Shown: positions 45,988 through 52,956 of the stretch, piece after piece
Layout: each line of letters opens with the position of its first letter
How positions within the stretch are numbered: the first letter of the stretch is position 1
DNA from: Fervidibacter canadensis
GTDB taxonomy: Bacteria; Armatimonadota; Fervidibacteria; Fervidibacterales; Fervidibacteraceae
Length of the DNA: 64,000 bases
NCBI GenBank assembly: GCA_041446545.1
Contig: JBGOEJ010000009.1
Coordinates: 1 to 64,000, forward strand
Direction of reading: 5' to 3'
The notes under the pieces: generated by a model
Database searches by the model: none
What the model was told of the DNA's origin: nothing
What the model saw: the letters and a program-made list of their open reading frames with translations, nothing else
Translations under genes and position numbers: made by a program

Positions 45988-47145
45988 ATGGCAAAACCCA
46001 CCATCGGCATTGGCGTCGTCGGCTTCGGATTGATGGGGCGCGTCCACACTTACGCGTGGCGCGCCATCCCGCTCCTTTACAACGGTGAGCCCTGCCACAT
46101 CCGCCTCGTCGCCGTCTGCGATGTCAACGAGCAAGCCGCTGAAGCGGGACGGGAGCAAGGCGGTTTCTTTTTCCGCACGACCGACTACCGCGAACTTGTC
46201 CACCATCCCGAAGTGCAAGTCGTAGACATCTGCGTCCCCAACCGTTGGCACGGTGAAATCATTCGCGAAGCGTTACAGGCGGGAAAGCATGTTTATTGCG
46301 AAAAACCGTTGGCTTACGACTACGACGAAGCGAAAGAGTTGGCGGCGCTCGCCCGACAGGCTGCTGCCAAAGGCATCAAAACGCAAGTCGTTTCAGAGTA
46401 TCGCTTTTTCCCTGCGACGATGAAGGCGAAGGAGTTGGCGCAAAACGGTTTCCTCGGACGCCTCTTTCACTTTCGGGGCTGTTACCTGCATTCGGGTTAT
46501 GTTGATCCCAACCGCCCGTTGGAATGGCGACTGCGGAAGGAAATCATCGGTGGCGGCGTGTTGGTGGACTTGGGTCCGCACCTTCTGGACTTGATGCTTT
46601 GGCTTTTGGATGGCATAGATGAACCCGTCGCCGCCTGCGGGATGACCGAAACTTTTGTCAAGGAACGCCCCCTACCCGATGACCCGACGAAGAAAGCCCC
46701 CGTAGAAGTGGACGATGCAGCGTCAGCATTGATTCGCTTCCGAAGCGGGGCGTTGGGCTATGTGGAGTTTTCGCGGGTGGCGACAGGGACGGAAGATGAA
46801 TTGCGGTTTGAAATTCACGGCGACAAAGGCGCCATCGGCTTCAACCTGATGGAGCCCAATTGGCTTTGGGTTTTTGACCGCACTCAACCGCCGAGCGAAT
46901 GGGGCTTCAAAAAACTGTCCACCGTCCAAAAATACCCGCCCCCCGCTGCCTATCCGTCCCCCAAATTCACTTTGGGCTGGATGCGTTCCCATGTCCACGC
47001 CCAATTTTCCTTCTTAGACGCCATCGTCCACGACAAACCCGCCAAACCCGACTTTGACGACGCTTTGAAAGTTCACCAACTCATCGCCGCCATCTATCAG
47101 TCCGCCCAAGAGCAAAGATGGGTCTCGTTGCCGTTAGCGCTTTGA
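45988..47145 (+). CDS. Gfo/Idh/MocA family oxidoreductase
   Basis: A 385-residue NAD(P)-dependent dehydrogenase. The Rossmann motif GVVGFGLMGRVHTYAWRAIP opens it, the family hallmark EKPLAYDYDEA is near residue 107 and the catalytic-domain stretch GGGVLVDLGPHLLDLMLWLL follows. Substrates of this family are usually sugars or inositols; the specific one cannot be told. It begins 5 bases after folD and ends the plus-strand run that starts near 39935. Confidence 0.9.
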   Translation: MAKPTIGIGVVGFGLMGRVHTYAWRAIPLLYNGEPCHIRLVAVCDVNEQAAEAGREQGGFFFRTTDYRELVHHPEVQVVDICVPNRWHGEIIREALQAGKHVYCEKPLAYDYDEAKELAALARQAAAKGIKTQVVSEYRFFPATMKAKELAQNGFLGRLFHFRGCYLHSGYVDPNRPLEWRLRKEIIGGGVLVDLGPHLLDLMLWLLDGIDEPVAACGMTETFVKERPLPDDPTKKAPVEVDDAASALIRFRSGALGYVEFSRVATGTEDELRFEIHGDKGAIGFNLMEPNWLWVFDRTQPPSEWGFKKLSTVQKYPPPAAYPSPKFTLGWMRSHVHAQFSFLDAIVHDKPAKPDFDDALKVHQLIAAIYQSAQEQRWVSLPLAL

Positions 47146-47159
47146 ACTTCCTTTTATCG

Positions 47160-47753
47160 TCATTTAGATGCTGGAGTTGGAAGGGGTTCAAATTGACCAG
47201 GTTCGGTCATATAAGTTATGTAACCCCTTATGCCTGCTGAGTGTAAGACGGAGTAAGCGTCAGGACGTCCATAGACACAGAGAACTAAGTCAATTAGGAA
47301 CACTGTCACATTTACCCGCCAACCTTTATCTGTTGGACAGACAAAAAGGTTGGAGAAAAGTTGGGGGCTTTGGATACCAAAAGGAGGAAACGCTCTCACA
47401 ACTTTATTAAAGGCGATAGGGTTACCTGTTCGGGCATCGCCCCAGTTCACATACCAGTGATGCCAACCTAAGTCCCTATCAAATCCCGCCTTCCCCACCT
47501 TGACTGCCTTGAAAGGACGCCACTTGCCCAAAGTGGCATTTAGGATCACCTTCACACTTTCAACCGTTACCCCACAATGCTTTATCTCATCAGGATGGGC
47601 TAACGCCACAATTGTTTCAGCATCTTCTGACTCAACAGCACGCACAAATTTCCTCATTGTCCGCCACGGCGCTGTGGCGAAGTAAATCCAATAACCAATC
47701 CCTATGACGACGGCGATTACCGCAACAGCGAAGCGATTCCTTCTTCGCCTCAT
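47160..47753 (-). CDS. Membrane-anchored protein, third gene of cassette copy B
   Basis: A 197-residue protein with one N-terminal membrane segment (FAVAVIAVVIGIGYWIYFAT) followed by APWRTMRKFVRAVESEDAET and a soluble domain. It is a clear paralogue of 48675-49307: both share APWRxMRKFVxAVExED, TIVALAxPxExKxCGVT, TLGKWRPFKAV and the G-F/Y-PPFGI-S/T-PQLF stretch. No known family recognised; the opening helix after the membrane segment recalls DUF4878/NTF2-like lipoproteins. The gene lies at the end of the duplicated cassette and is AT-richer than its neighbours. Confidence 0.75.
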   Translation of the reverse strand: MRRRRNRFAVAVIAVVIGIGYWIYFATAPWRTMRKFVRAVESEDAETIVALAHPDEIKHCGVTVESVKVILNATLGKWRPFKAVKVGKAGFDRDLGWHHWYVNWGDARTGNPIAFNKVVRAFPPFGIQSPQLFSNLFVCPTDKGWRVNVTVFLIDLVLCVYGRPDAYSVLHSAGIRGYITYMTEPGQFEPLPTPASK

Positions 47754-47771
47754 GGCTAACCCCTTTGGATG

Positions 47772-48134
47772 TTAAGGTCTGCATTGCCCATCATCGTAGC
47801 AATAAAAAGTCGGGAGCATGCAGGAATCACCGAGACAGTCCCGCTCAACTTCAAAAGTCTTTGCACAGATCGGAAGAGTGCCTTGGCATTCATACTTCAC
47901 GCAGTAGTATTGGCAGCACCCTTGCTTGGCAGGTTCTTCTTGAAGGGAGCAACAACAGTAATCCCGCCATAGGATTTTTGAACTTCTGGTGCAGCCATAC
48001 TGGGCAGGGCATGTGGGCGTCACACAATCTACGCACTGACCCAAGTTGTTTCGGCACTCACAGAGCGCCAACACCAGTTGATAAACGACCATCACTCCGA
48101 GCAGGATGCAAAGCGTAGGCATTACTCTTTTCAT
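47772..48134 (-). CDS. Cysteine-rich exported protein, cassette copy B
   Basis: About 120 residues with an N-terminal export signal (MKRVMPTLCILLGVMVVYQL) and 18 cysteines after it. The pattern includes QCVDCVTPTC, YGC, DYCCC, GCC, YYC and YEC. The paralogue 49322-49717 repeats the same spacing (QCLDCTTPRC, DCCC, RCC, YRC, YQC). It should be secreted and strongly disulfide-bonded or metal-binding. AGGAGG lies 9 bases before the ATG at 48134. No family recognised. It sits between the pseudopilin and the membrane-protein genes. Confidence 0.78.
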   Translation of the reverse strand: MKRVMPTLCILLGVMVVYQLVLALCECRNNLGQCVDCVTPTCPAQYGCTRSSKILWRDYCCCSLQEEPAKQGCCQYYCVKYECQGTLPICAKTFEVERDCLGDSCMLPTFYCYDDGQCRP

Positions 48135-48159
48135 CACCGTTCACCTCCTATGGGTTGCC

Positions 48160-48678
48160 TCACCATTCATGACTTCCCTTTGCATGCCACATTCTCTTTT
48201 GTTCCACCTGTCCGTTAAGGCGCAGGACGATAACGAATATCCATGGTCTTTCCCAAATCCCTCGGGGGTTGTGATTAGCATCAGCAGAGATCGGAAACTT
48301 GTCGCCCCGTTTCTCAATTACTTCGGAAAAGATGGGACCACTGTCACCCAACACTCTTCCTTCCCAGACTTGCCAAAACAAGGGACCTAACGGGCAGTTC
48401 ACCTCCTTTTTCAGGTAAGGCTTCAAAAGGTCTAAGTGTGGTGGCAATCCAAGTTCCCAATATTCATGACGCCCGACAGGTTCAACTCCTCCATAATCTG
48501 CCCGATACATCTCTAATGCTAAATGGAGTTGCTTGAGATTGTTAACACAATAGACGATGCGAGCCCTTTCTCGCACGGGGGCAAAGGCGCACCAAATTAT
48601 TCCCGCCAGCACGGCGATAATCCCGATGACCAAAAGCAACTCTACCAAAGTCAGACCACGACGAAAGGCGATCTTCAT
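48160..48678 (-). CDS. Pseudopilin-like protein, cassette copy B
   Basis: A 172-residue protein opening MKIAFRRGLTLVELLLVIGI, a type IV prepilin-like signal with Gly-Leu at the cut site and Glu at +5. VLAGIIWCAFAPVRERARIV and CVNNLKQLHLALEMYRADYG follow, as in general secretion pseudopilins (GspG/H-like). The C-terminal part has ADANHNPRGIWERPWIFVIV, a segment shared with the paralogue 49774-50352. Its ATG overlaps the stop of 48675-49307 (ATGA), so copy B is translationally linked to copy A. Confidence 0.82.
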   Translation of the reverse strand: MKIAFRRGLTLVELLLVIGIIAVLAGIIWCAFAPVRERARIVYCVNNLKQLHLALEMYRADYGGVEPVGRHEYWELGLPPHLDLLKPYLKKEVNCPLGPLFWQVWEGRVLGDSGPIFSEVIEKRGDKFPISADANHNPRGIWERPWIFVIVLRLNGQVEQKRMWHAKGSHEW

Positions 48679-49307
48679 GGTTGGTCATTGCCCCCTCTCC
48701 TCATCTTCGTTTTAGGATACACAAAAGGTTCAAACTCACCAGGTTTAGTCAAAGCGGTCACTTGCCCTTTAATGCCAGCGTGATGAAGGAGGGCAAGATA
48801 CTTAGACCCATGAACCCCATACGAGAGTTGAATGAGGAATTCGGTCACGACTACTCTGTATCCTTCATCTGTGGGACAGACGGTGACCTCTGTAAATAAT
48901 TGAGGCGTGTGAATGCCATAGGGAGGATAGCCCCGACCAGTGCTATGGAAAGGGATAGGCTTTCCAGTAACGGCTTCACCCCAAACCACGAACCAACGAT
49001 GCCAGCCCAACTCCTTGTAAAGTGGAACGACCTCCCACGATACTTTTCCTATCCTGACAGCTTTAAAAGGTCGCCACTTTCCCAGAGTGACGCTAAGGAT
49101 TGTTTTGACGCTTTGCTCCGTGACACCACAATATTTCCTTTCCTCAGGTACTGCAAGAGCAACAATTGTTGTTATATCTTCCTTTTCAACTGCATAAACA
49201 AATTTCCTCATTATCCGCCATGGTGCTGTGATTACCCAGAAATAATAAATACCTGCAATTAAGACAATGATAGCCATAATTAACCACAACCGATACTTAG
49301 CGAGCAC
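48675..49307 (-). CDS. Membrane-anchored protein, third gene of cassette copy A
   Basis: A 210-residue paralogue of 47160-47753 with the same plan: a membrane segment (LIMAIIVLIAGIYYFWVITA), then APWRIMRKFVYAVEKEDITT, TLGKWRPFKAVRIGKVSW and a Pro-rich hydrophobic stretch YPPYGIHTPQLFTEV. It starts with GTG at 49307 after a G-rich site. No family is recognised. It ends in an ATGA overlap with the pseudopilin of copy B. Confidence 0.75.
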   Translation of the reverse strand: MLAKYRLWLIMAIIVLIAGIYYFWVITAPWRIMRKFVYAVEKEDITTIVALAVPEERKYCGVTEQSVKTILSVTLGKWRPFKAVRIGKVSWEVVPLYKELGWHRWFVVWGEAVTGKPIPFHSTGRGYPPYGIHTPQLFTEVTVCPTDEGYRVVVTEFLIQLSYGVHGSKYLALLHHAGIKGQVTALTKPGEFEPFVYPKTKMRRGGNDQP

Positions 49308-49321
49308 AAAACATTCCCCCC

Positions 49322-49717
49322 TTACCTATAAGTCCCTGTATCTGTCACTATTCCGATGCAAATCCCCGTAACATCACATTCTGCAGGATAGAAGTCTACA
49401 TAGTAATCTCGGTGAACTTCGTTAAGCACGTAGCAGAAGACTTCATCTAAACCAGGTAGGCATTGATATGCATAACAGCGATAATAACAACACCTATCTG
49501 TAGACTCAGGCTTCATACAACAACAGTCTCCCTCCCAGTATAGTGGCCCGGTAAGGCACCCGGCGTCGGAGCACCTGGGAGTTGTGCAATCAAGACATTG
49601 GTAACTAATGTCATCAAAACAACTACCCTGACATACAGCCCAGACTTGATAAATCTGACAAATAACTACCATCGTTAGCATAAGTTGTAACGACATCAAC
49701 ATGAGTCGCAACCTCAT
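49322..49717 (-). CDS. Cysteine-rich exported protein, cassette copy A
   Basis: A 131-residue protein with an N-terminal hydrophobic signal (LMLMSLQLMLTMVVICQIYQ) and about 16 cysteines downstream, in the order VC, SC, QCLDCTTPRC, AGC, DCCC, RCC, YRC, YQC, FC, EC, IC. A strong ribosome binding site (AAGGAGGTGAACGAAG) precedes the ATG. Paralogue of 47772-48134. Secretion and multiple disulfides are expected; no known domain is recognised. The DNA is visibly AT-richer (25 of 60 bases are G or C in 49321-49380). Confidence 0.78.
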   Translation of the reverse strand: MRLRLMLMSLQLMLTMVVICQIYQVWAVCQGSCFDDISYQCLDCTTPRCSDAGCLTGPLYWEGDCCCMKPESTDRCCYYRCYAYQCLPGLDEVFCYVLNEVHRDYYVDFYPAECDVTGICIGIVTDTGTYR

Positions 49718-49773
49718 CTTCGTTCACCTCCTTCAGACGCATTCCTACTATGCGTATCTTTGTTGCACAGTTT

Positions 49774-50352
49774 CTACCATTCGTGACTTTCACTTCCTGG
49801 AACCCAAATTTGCTTAGCCTCAACTTTGCCGTTCAGTCTTAGCACAATAACAAACTTTTGAGGAAATTCCTTATATCCACGAGGGTTATGATTACTATCG
49901 GCAGAGATGGGAAATTCCTCGCCTCGTTGAGCGATTACATATGACCAATTGGGACCGCTAACACCCAGTGCCTTTCCCCTCCATACTGCCCACATATAGC
50001 CCATCATCCATAAATCCTTGCTCCTTTCTCCTAACAGATATGTCAATGGACAATATATCGTTGTTGATGTTTTTGAATAAGGTTTCAAAGCTCTTGGATT
50101 TAAGGGTAAGCCTAATTCCCAATATTCTGCTCGTCTTCCTACTTCTGCCTCCACCCCACCGTAGTCTTGCCGATATATTTCCAATGCCAAATGAACCTGT
50201 TTGAGATTGTTCATACAGTGAACCACACGAGCTTTCTCTCGAACGGGGGCAAAGGCGCACCAAATTATTCCTGCCAACACGGCGATAATCCCGATGACCA
50301 AAAGCAACTCTATCAAGGTCAATCCCAAACGCCCTTGATAGCATCCCTTCAT
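49774..50352 (-). CDS. Pseudopilin-like protein, cassette copy A
   Basis: From the ATG at 50352, 192 residues: MKGCYQGRLGLTLIELLLVI, then VLAGIIWCAFAPVREKARVV and CMNNLKQVHLALEIYRQDYG. It is a paralogue of 48160-48678; the first about 60 residues are nearly identical. The ATG overlaps the stop of the thioredoxin-fold gene by one base (TGATG), so the two are translationally coupled. The frame continues upstream to 50424 inside that gene, but those residues are not part of the signal. Confidence 0.82.
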   Translation of the reverse strand: MKGCYQGRLGLTLIELLLVIGIIAVLAGIIWCAFAPVREKARVVHCMNNLKQVHLALEIYRQDYGGVEAEVGRRAEYWELGLPLNPRALKPYSKTSTTIYCPLTYLLGERSKDLWMMGYMWAVWRGKALGVSGPNWSYVIAQRGEEFPISADSNHNPRGYKEFPQKFVIVLRLNGKVEAKQIWVPGSESHEW

Positions 50353-51098
50353 CACCGTCTCCCCCCCTTCGCTAATCCCGCCATCTCTTTCCCCCATGCC
50401 TTCTCCCGCATCTCCTGAACCCATGCCTCCATGACCTTCCTTTCTGCCTCCTCTCCCTTCACCGCCTTCAGAAAACTTTCTAAAGTTCCCACAACACTTC
50501 GCTTCGGCTCCCTCTCAAGCCACACCAACTTGCCATCCACAAACCCATAAGCGCGCGGGACGAAAAAGGCGTTCAGGGCGCGGGCAATTTGACCGCTTTC
50601 GTCAGCGACCACCTTGACCTTCCATCCCCCTTGCCTTGCCGCCTCCCTCACCTTCTCGGCGCGCTCTTGAAAGACCAAAACCGCCGTGACTTCTTTCCGC
50701 CAAGTTCGCCAACTCAGCGTGCTCGCCCATTCCCTCACCGCTCCCTCCCCACAACCTTCACAACCACCAAAAACGACGACGAGAACCGGGCGCGAGGACG
50801 AAAAATTTTCCGAAGCCACTGAAATGCCCAAACGCTTAAGGGGAAAACCGATGGGTGGGTCATGAGAGAAGGCTTCTTGGAAACGCTGTCGGGTGAGGGC
50901 TTCCAAGCGTTTCGCTTGCCATTCAGCCAACCACCTTTGCCCCTCAGGGGTGCTGCGAAGGAACGATAGAAAAAGAGCAAGCAAGGCAAGAAAAACGGAC
51001 AAAAGGACATAAGGACGCTGGTCAGGGGCAAGTAGGCGCGCCGCCAATTCTTTGAACCGTCCCGATGAAGGCATTTCTGCCCTTTCTTCTGTCGCCAT
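50352..51098 (-). CDS. Membrane-anchored thioredoxin-fold protein (TlpA-like)
   Basis: A 248-residue protein with one membrane helix (YVLLSVFLALLALFLSFLRS) and a periplasmic domain of thioredoxin/peroxiredoxin type: RPVLVVVFGGCEGCGEGAVR, with CEGC as a CxxC motif, and VKVVADESGQIARALNAFFV, PRAYGFVDG, the usual cis-Pro region. It would handle thiols or disulfides outside the cytoplasm. Start at the ATG at 51098 (an in-frame ATG at 51074 is also possible). It is the first gene of the cassette transcript and is coupled to the pseudopilin, which supports a role in folding the cysteine-rich proteins. Confidence 0.8.
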   Translation of the reverse strand: MATEERAEMPSSGRFKELAARLLAPDQRPYVLLSVFLALLALFLSFLRSTPEGQRWLAEWQAKRLEALTRQRFQEAFSHDPPIGFPLKRLGISVASENFSSSRPVLVVVFGGCEGCGEGAVREWASTLSWRTWRKEVTAVLVFQERAEKVREAARQGGWKVKVVADESGQIARALNAFFVPRAYGFVDGKLVWLEREPKRSVVGTLESFLKAVKGEEAERKVMEAWVQEMREKAWGKEMAGLAKGGRR

Positions 51099-51210
51099 CT
51101 CCTGACACCCCTTGGGATGGCGTCATCCGACCAAAAAGATAACGAACGGTAATGCCCTGCGCAAGTGTCCGAAAGGCTACTTTTTTTTGCCCCCATCGGC
51201 TACCTGACCG

Positions 51211-51540
51211 TCAATCAATGAGGCGCAAGCGAAGGGCAAGAGCAACGGCTTGAACGGTCGTGGGAACTTGGAATTTTTGGCGGACGGAGCGAAGGTGCTT
51301 TTTGACCGTCGCTTCGCTTCGGAAGGTTCGCTTGGCGACTTCCTTCACGCTGCCATAGCGGGCAATCGCCCCCAAAACTTCCTTCTCCGAGCGGGTCAAA
51401 AGTTCGGCATCCGCGACAAGGGCATTTACCCTTTCACTGAGTTCACACACCACAACACCCTTCCCACCCTGAAGGAGGCGTTTGAGATAATCGGCGTCCC
51501 GTTCGCCGCGCGCCCAGACGACCACCTTGAGTTTTCGCAT
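51211..51540 (-). CDS. LuxR-type HTH regulator
   Basis: A 109-residue protein with a C-terminal GerE/LuxR helix-turn-helix: ADAELLTRSEKEVLGAIARY, SVKEVAKRTFRSEATVKKHL and RSVRQKFQVP. The N-terminal half (MRKLKVVVWARGERDADYLK) looks like a truncated receiver-like beta-alpha segment without a clear phosphorylation Asp. GGAGGGGAAAGGGTA precedes the ATG. It lies 112 bases upstream of the cassette on the same strand and probably controls it. Confidence 0.8.
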   Translation of the reverse strand: MRKLKVVVWARGERDADYLKRLLQGGKGVVVCELSERVNALVADAELLTRSEKEVLGAIARYGSVKEVAKRTFRSEATVKKHLRSVRQKFQVPTTVQAVALALRLRLID

Positions 51541-52005
51541 TACCCTTTCCCCTCCAGCGGCTGCTTTAATTTTGCATGCCCGCTGCTAACCCTGACATGG
51601 GATGTTTGGGAAGTTCCGCAGGGAGGCGAAAAGAATCTTTGGCTCAACTTTAAGTTCGCGCTTCCTATCTTTAGGCTCAACTCCGAAAAAACAGAGGGAC
51701 GGGAGTGTGTTCGGAAAGTCGTGGGATAAGTTTCATGCGTCATGGCTGAAAGCCACTCCAACAAGGAGGACAACCCGATGCCTCCTTCGTCTTCGCTGAA
51801 AAGCCGCCACTCCCTCCGACCTTTTGTTGAAGCGGCTATTAGCCGCGAAAGTGGCGAATGGCGATGTCCGCCGCAACGAGCAGCGGTTATTCAAGGCGTG
51901 ATTTTTCCGAACATCCTTCAGGGACGGTGACACTTTTACAGGGCGACGGCATCATTTTGGTCGGCTTCCTTTTGTTCAAAGTTGCGAGGAGGCGCAGAGG
52001 TTTTT
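51541..52005. other. Intergenic stretch, regulatory region upstream of the LuxR and LysR genes
   Basis: No well-supported gene fills these 465 bases between divergent genes. A small frame at 51779-51930 is listed separately. No strong hairpin, repeat or clear -35/-10 pair was found. Confidence 0.5.
51779..51930 (+). CDS. Possible small protein of unknown function
   Basis: A 50-residue frame starting MPPSSSLKSRHSLRPFVEAA. Its main support is a good ribosome binding site (AAGGAGG 8 bases upstream). The sequence is not recognised, has no membrane segment, and could be a chance frame. Confidence 0.25.
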
Positions 52006-52947
52006 ATGGAACGGCTTAAGGTTCGCTTGGATTTGTGGCAGTTGGAAATTTTCTGCACTGTCGCCGAGCAGCGGAGTTTCTCCCGCGCCGCTGAGATGCT
52101 TTTCCTTGCCCAACCGACGGTCACCAGCCATATCGCTTCGCTGGAGAAGCGCTTGGGCGTGAAGTTGTTTGACCGAACGACGCGGCGGGTGACCTTGACA
52201 CCAGCGGGTAAGTTGCTCTACCGCCACGCCAAAACCTTGCTGAGGGAACACGAGGAAGCGTTACAGGAGTTGTCGCAATTCGTCGGCGGGCTGACGGGCA
52301 CGCTCACTTTCGGCGCCAGCACCATCCCAGGGCAATACATCTTGCCGAAACTTTTGGCGCAATTTCGCCGCCAGTTCCCTTCGGTGATGGTGACAATGCA
52401 TCTGGGAGCCAGTGGGCAAATTTTGGACGGTGTGCTCAGTGGCGAATGGGAGTTAGGCATCGTGGGCACTCGCCCCCGCGAGCCACTGCTGCACATCGTT
52501 CCCCTTTGGCATGACGAAGTTGTCCTGATTGCCCCACCTGATCACCCTTGGGCGCAACGGGGAGAGGTGTCCGTGAGGGAGTTGATGCGCCAACCATTGG
52601 TCGTCCGAGAACGGGGCTCAGGGACACGCAGCGCTTTGGAGCAGTTTTTGGCGCAACATGGCATTTCGCTCTCCCAAGCCAACATCGCTGCCGAGTTGGG
52701 AAGCACAGAATCTGTCAAGCAATTCGTCGCCGCTGGCGGCGGGATTGGGGCTGTCTCCATCCGAGCCGTAGAATGCGAGCAAGATTTACAGAAACTCACC
52801 GTCATTCGGCTGAGGGAGGGACGCATTTTACGCCGCTTTTACGGCATCGCTTGGCGCAACCGAACCCTTTCGCCTGTCGCCCGCACCTTCTGGAACTTCG
52901 TGATGGAAAACGCCAAAGGGGATGAGGCAAAGGGAGAAAGCCGCTGA
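52006..52947 (+). CDS. LysR family transcriptional regulator
   Basis: A 313-residue regulator. The N-terminal winged HTH is DLWQLEIFCTVAEQRSFSRA, AAEMLFLAQPTVTSHIASLE, KRLGVKLFDRTTRRVTLTPA. The effector domain resembles CysB/CbbR-type proteins (FGASTIPGQYILPKLLAQFR, GSTESVKQFVAAGGGIG). Start at the ATG at 52006 with CAGAGG five bases upstream. The target is not evident: downstream glnE is on the other strand and convergent. Confidence 0.9.
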   Translation: MERLKVRLDLWQLEIFCTVAEQRSFSRAAEMLFLAQPTVTSHIASLEKRLGVKLFDRTTRRVTLTPAGKLLYRHAKTLLREHEEALQELSQFVGGLTGTLTFGASTIPGQYILPKLLAQFRRQFPSVMVTMHLGASGQILDGVLSGEWELGIVGTRPREPLLHIVPLWHDEVVLIAPPDHPWAQRGEVSVRELMRQPLVVRERGSGTRSALEQFLAQHGISLSQANIAAELGSTESVKQFVAAGGGIGAVSIRAVECEQDLQKLTVIRLREGRILRRFYGIAWRNRTLSPVARTFWNFVMENAKGDEAKGESR

Positions 52948-52956
52948 GCAAAAGCC

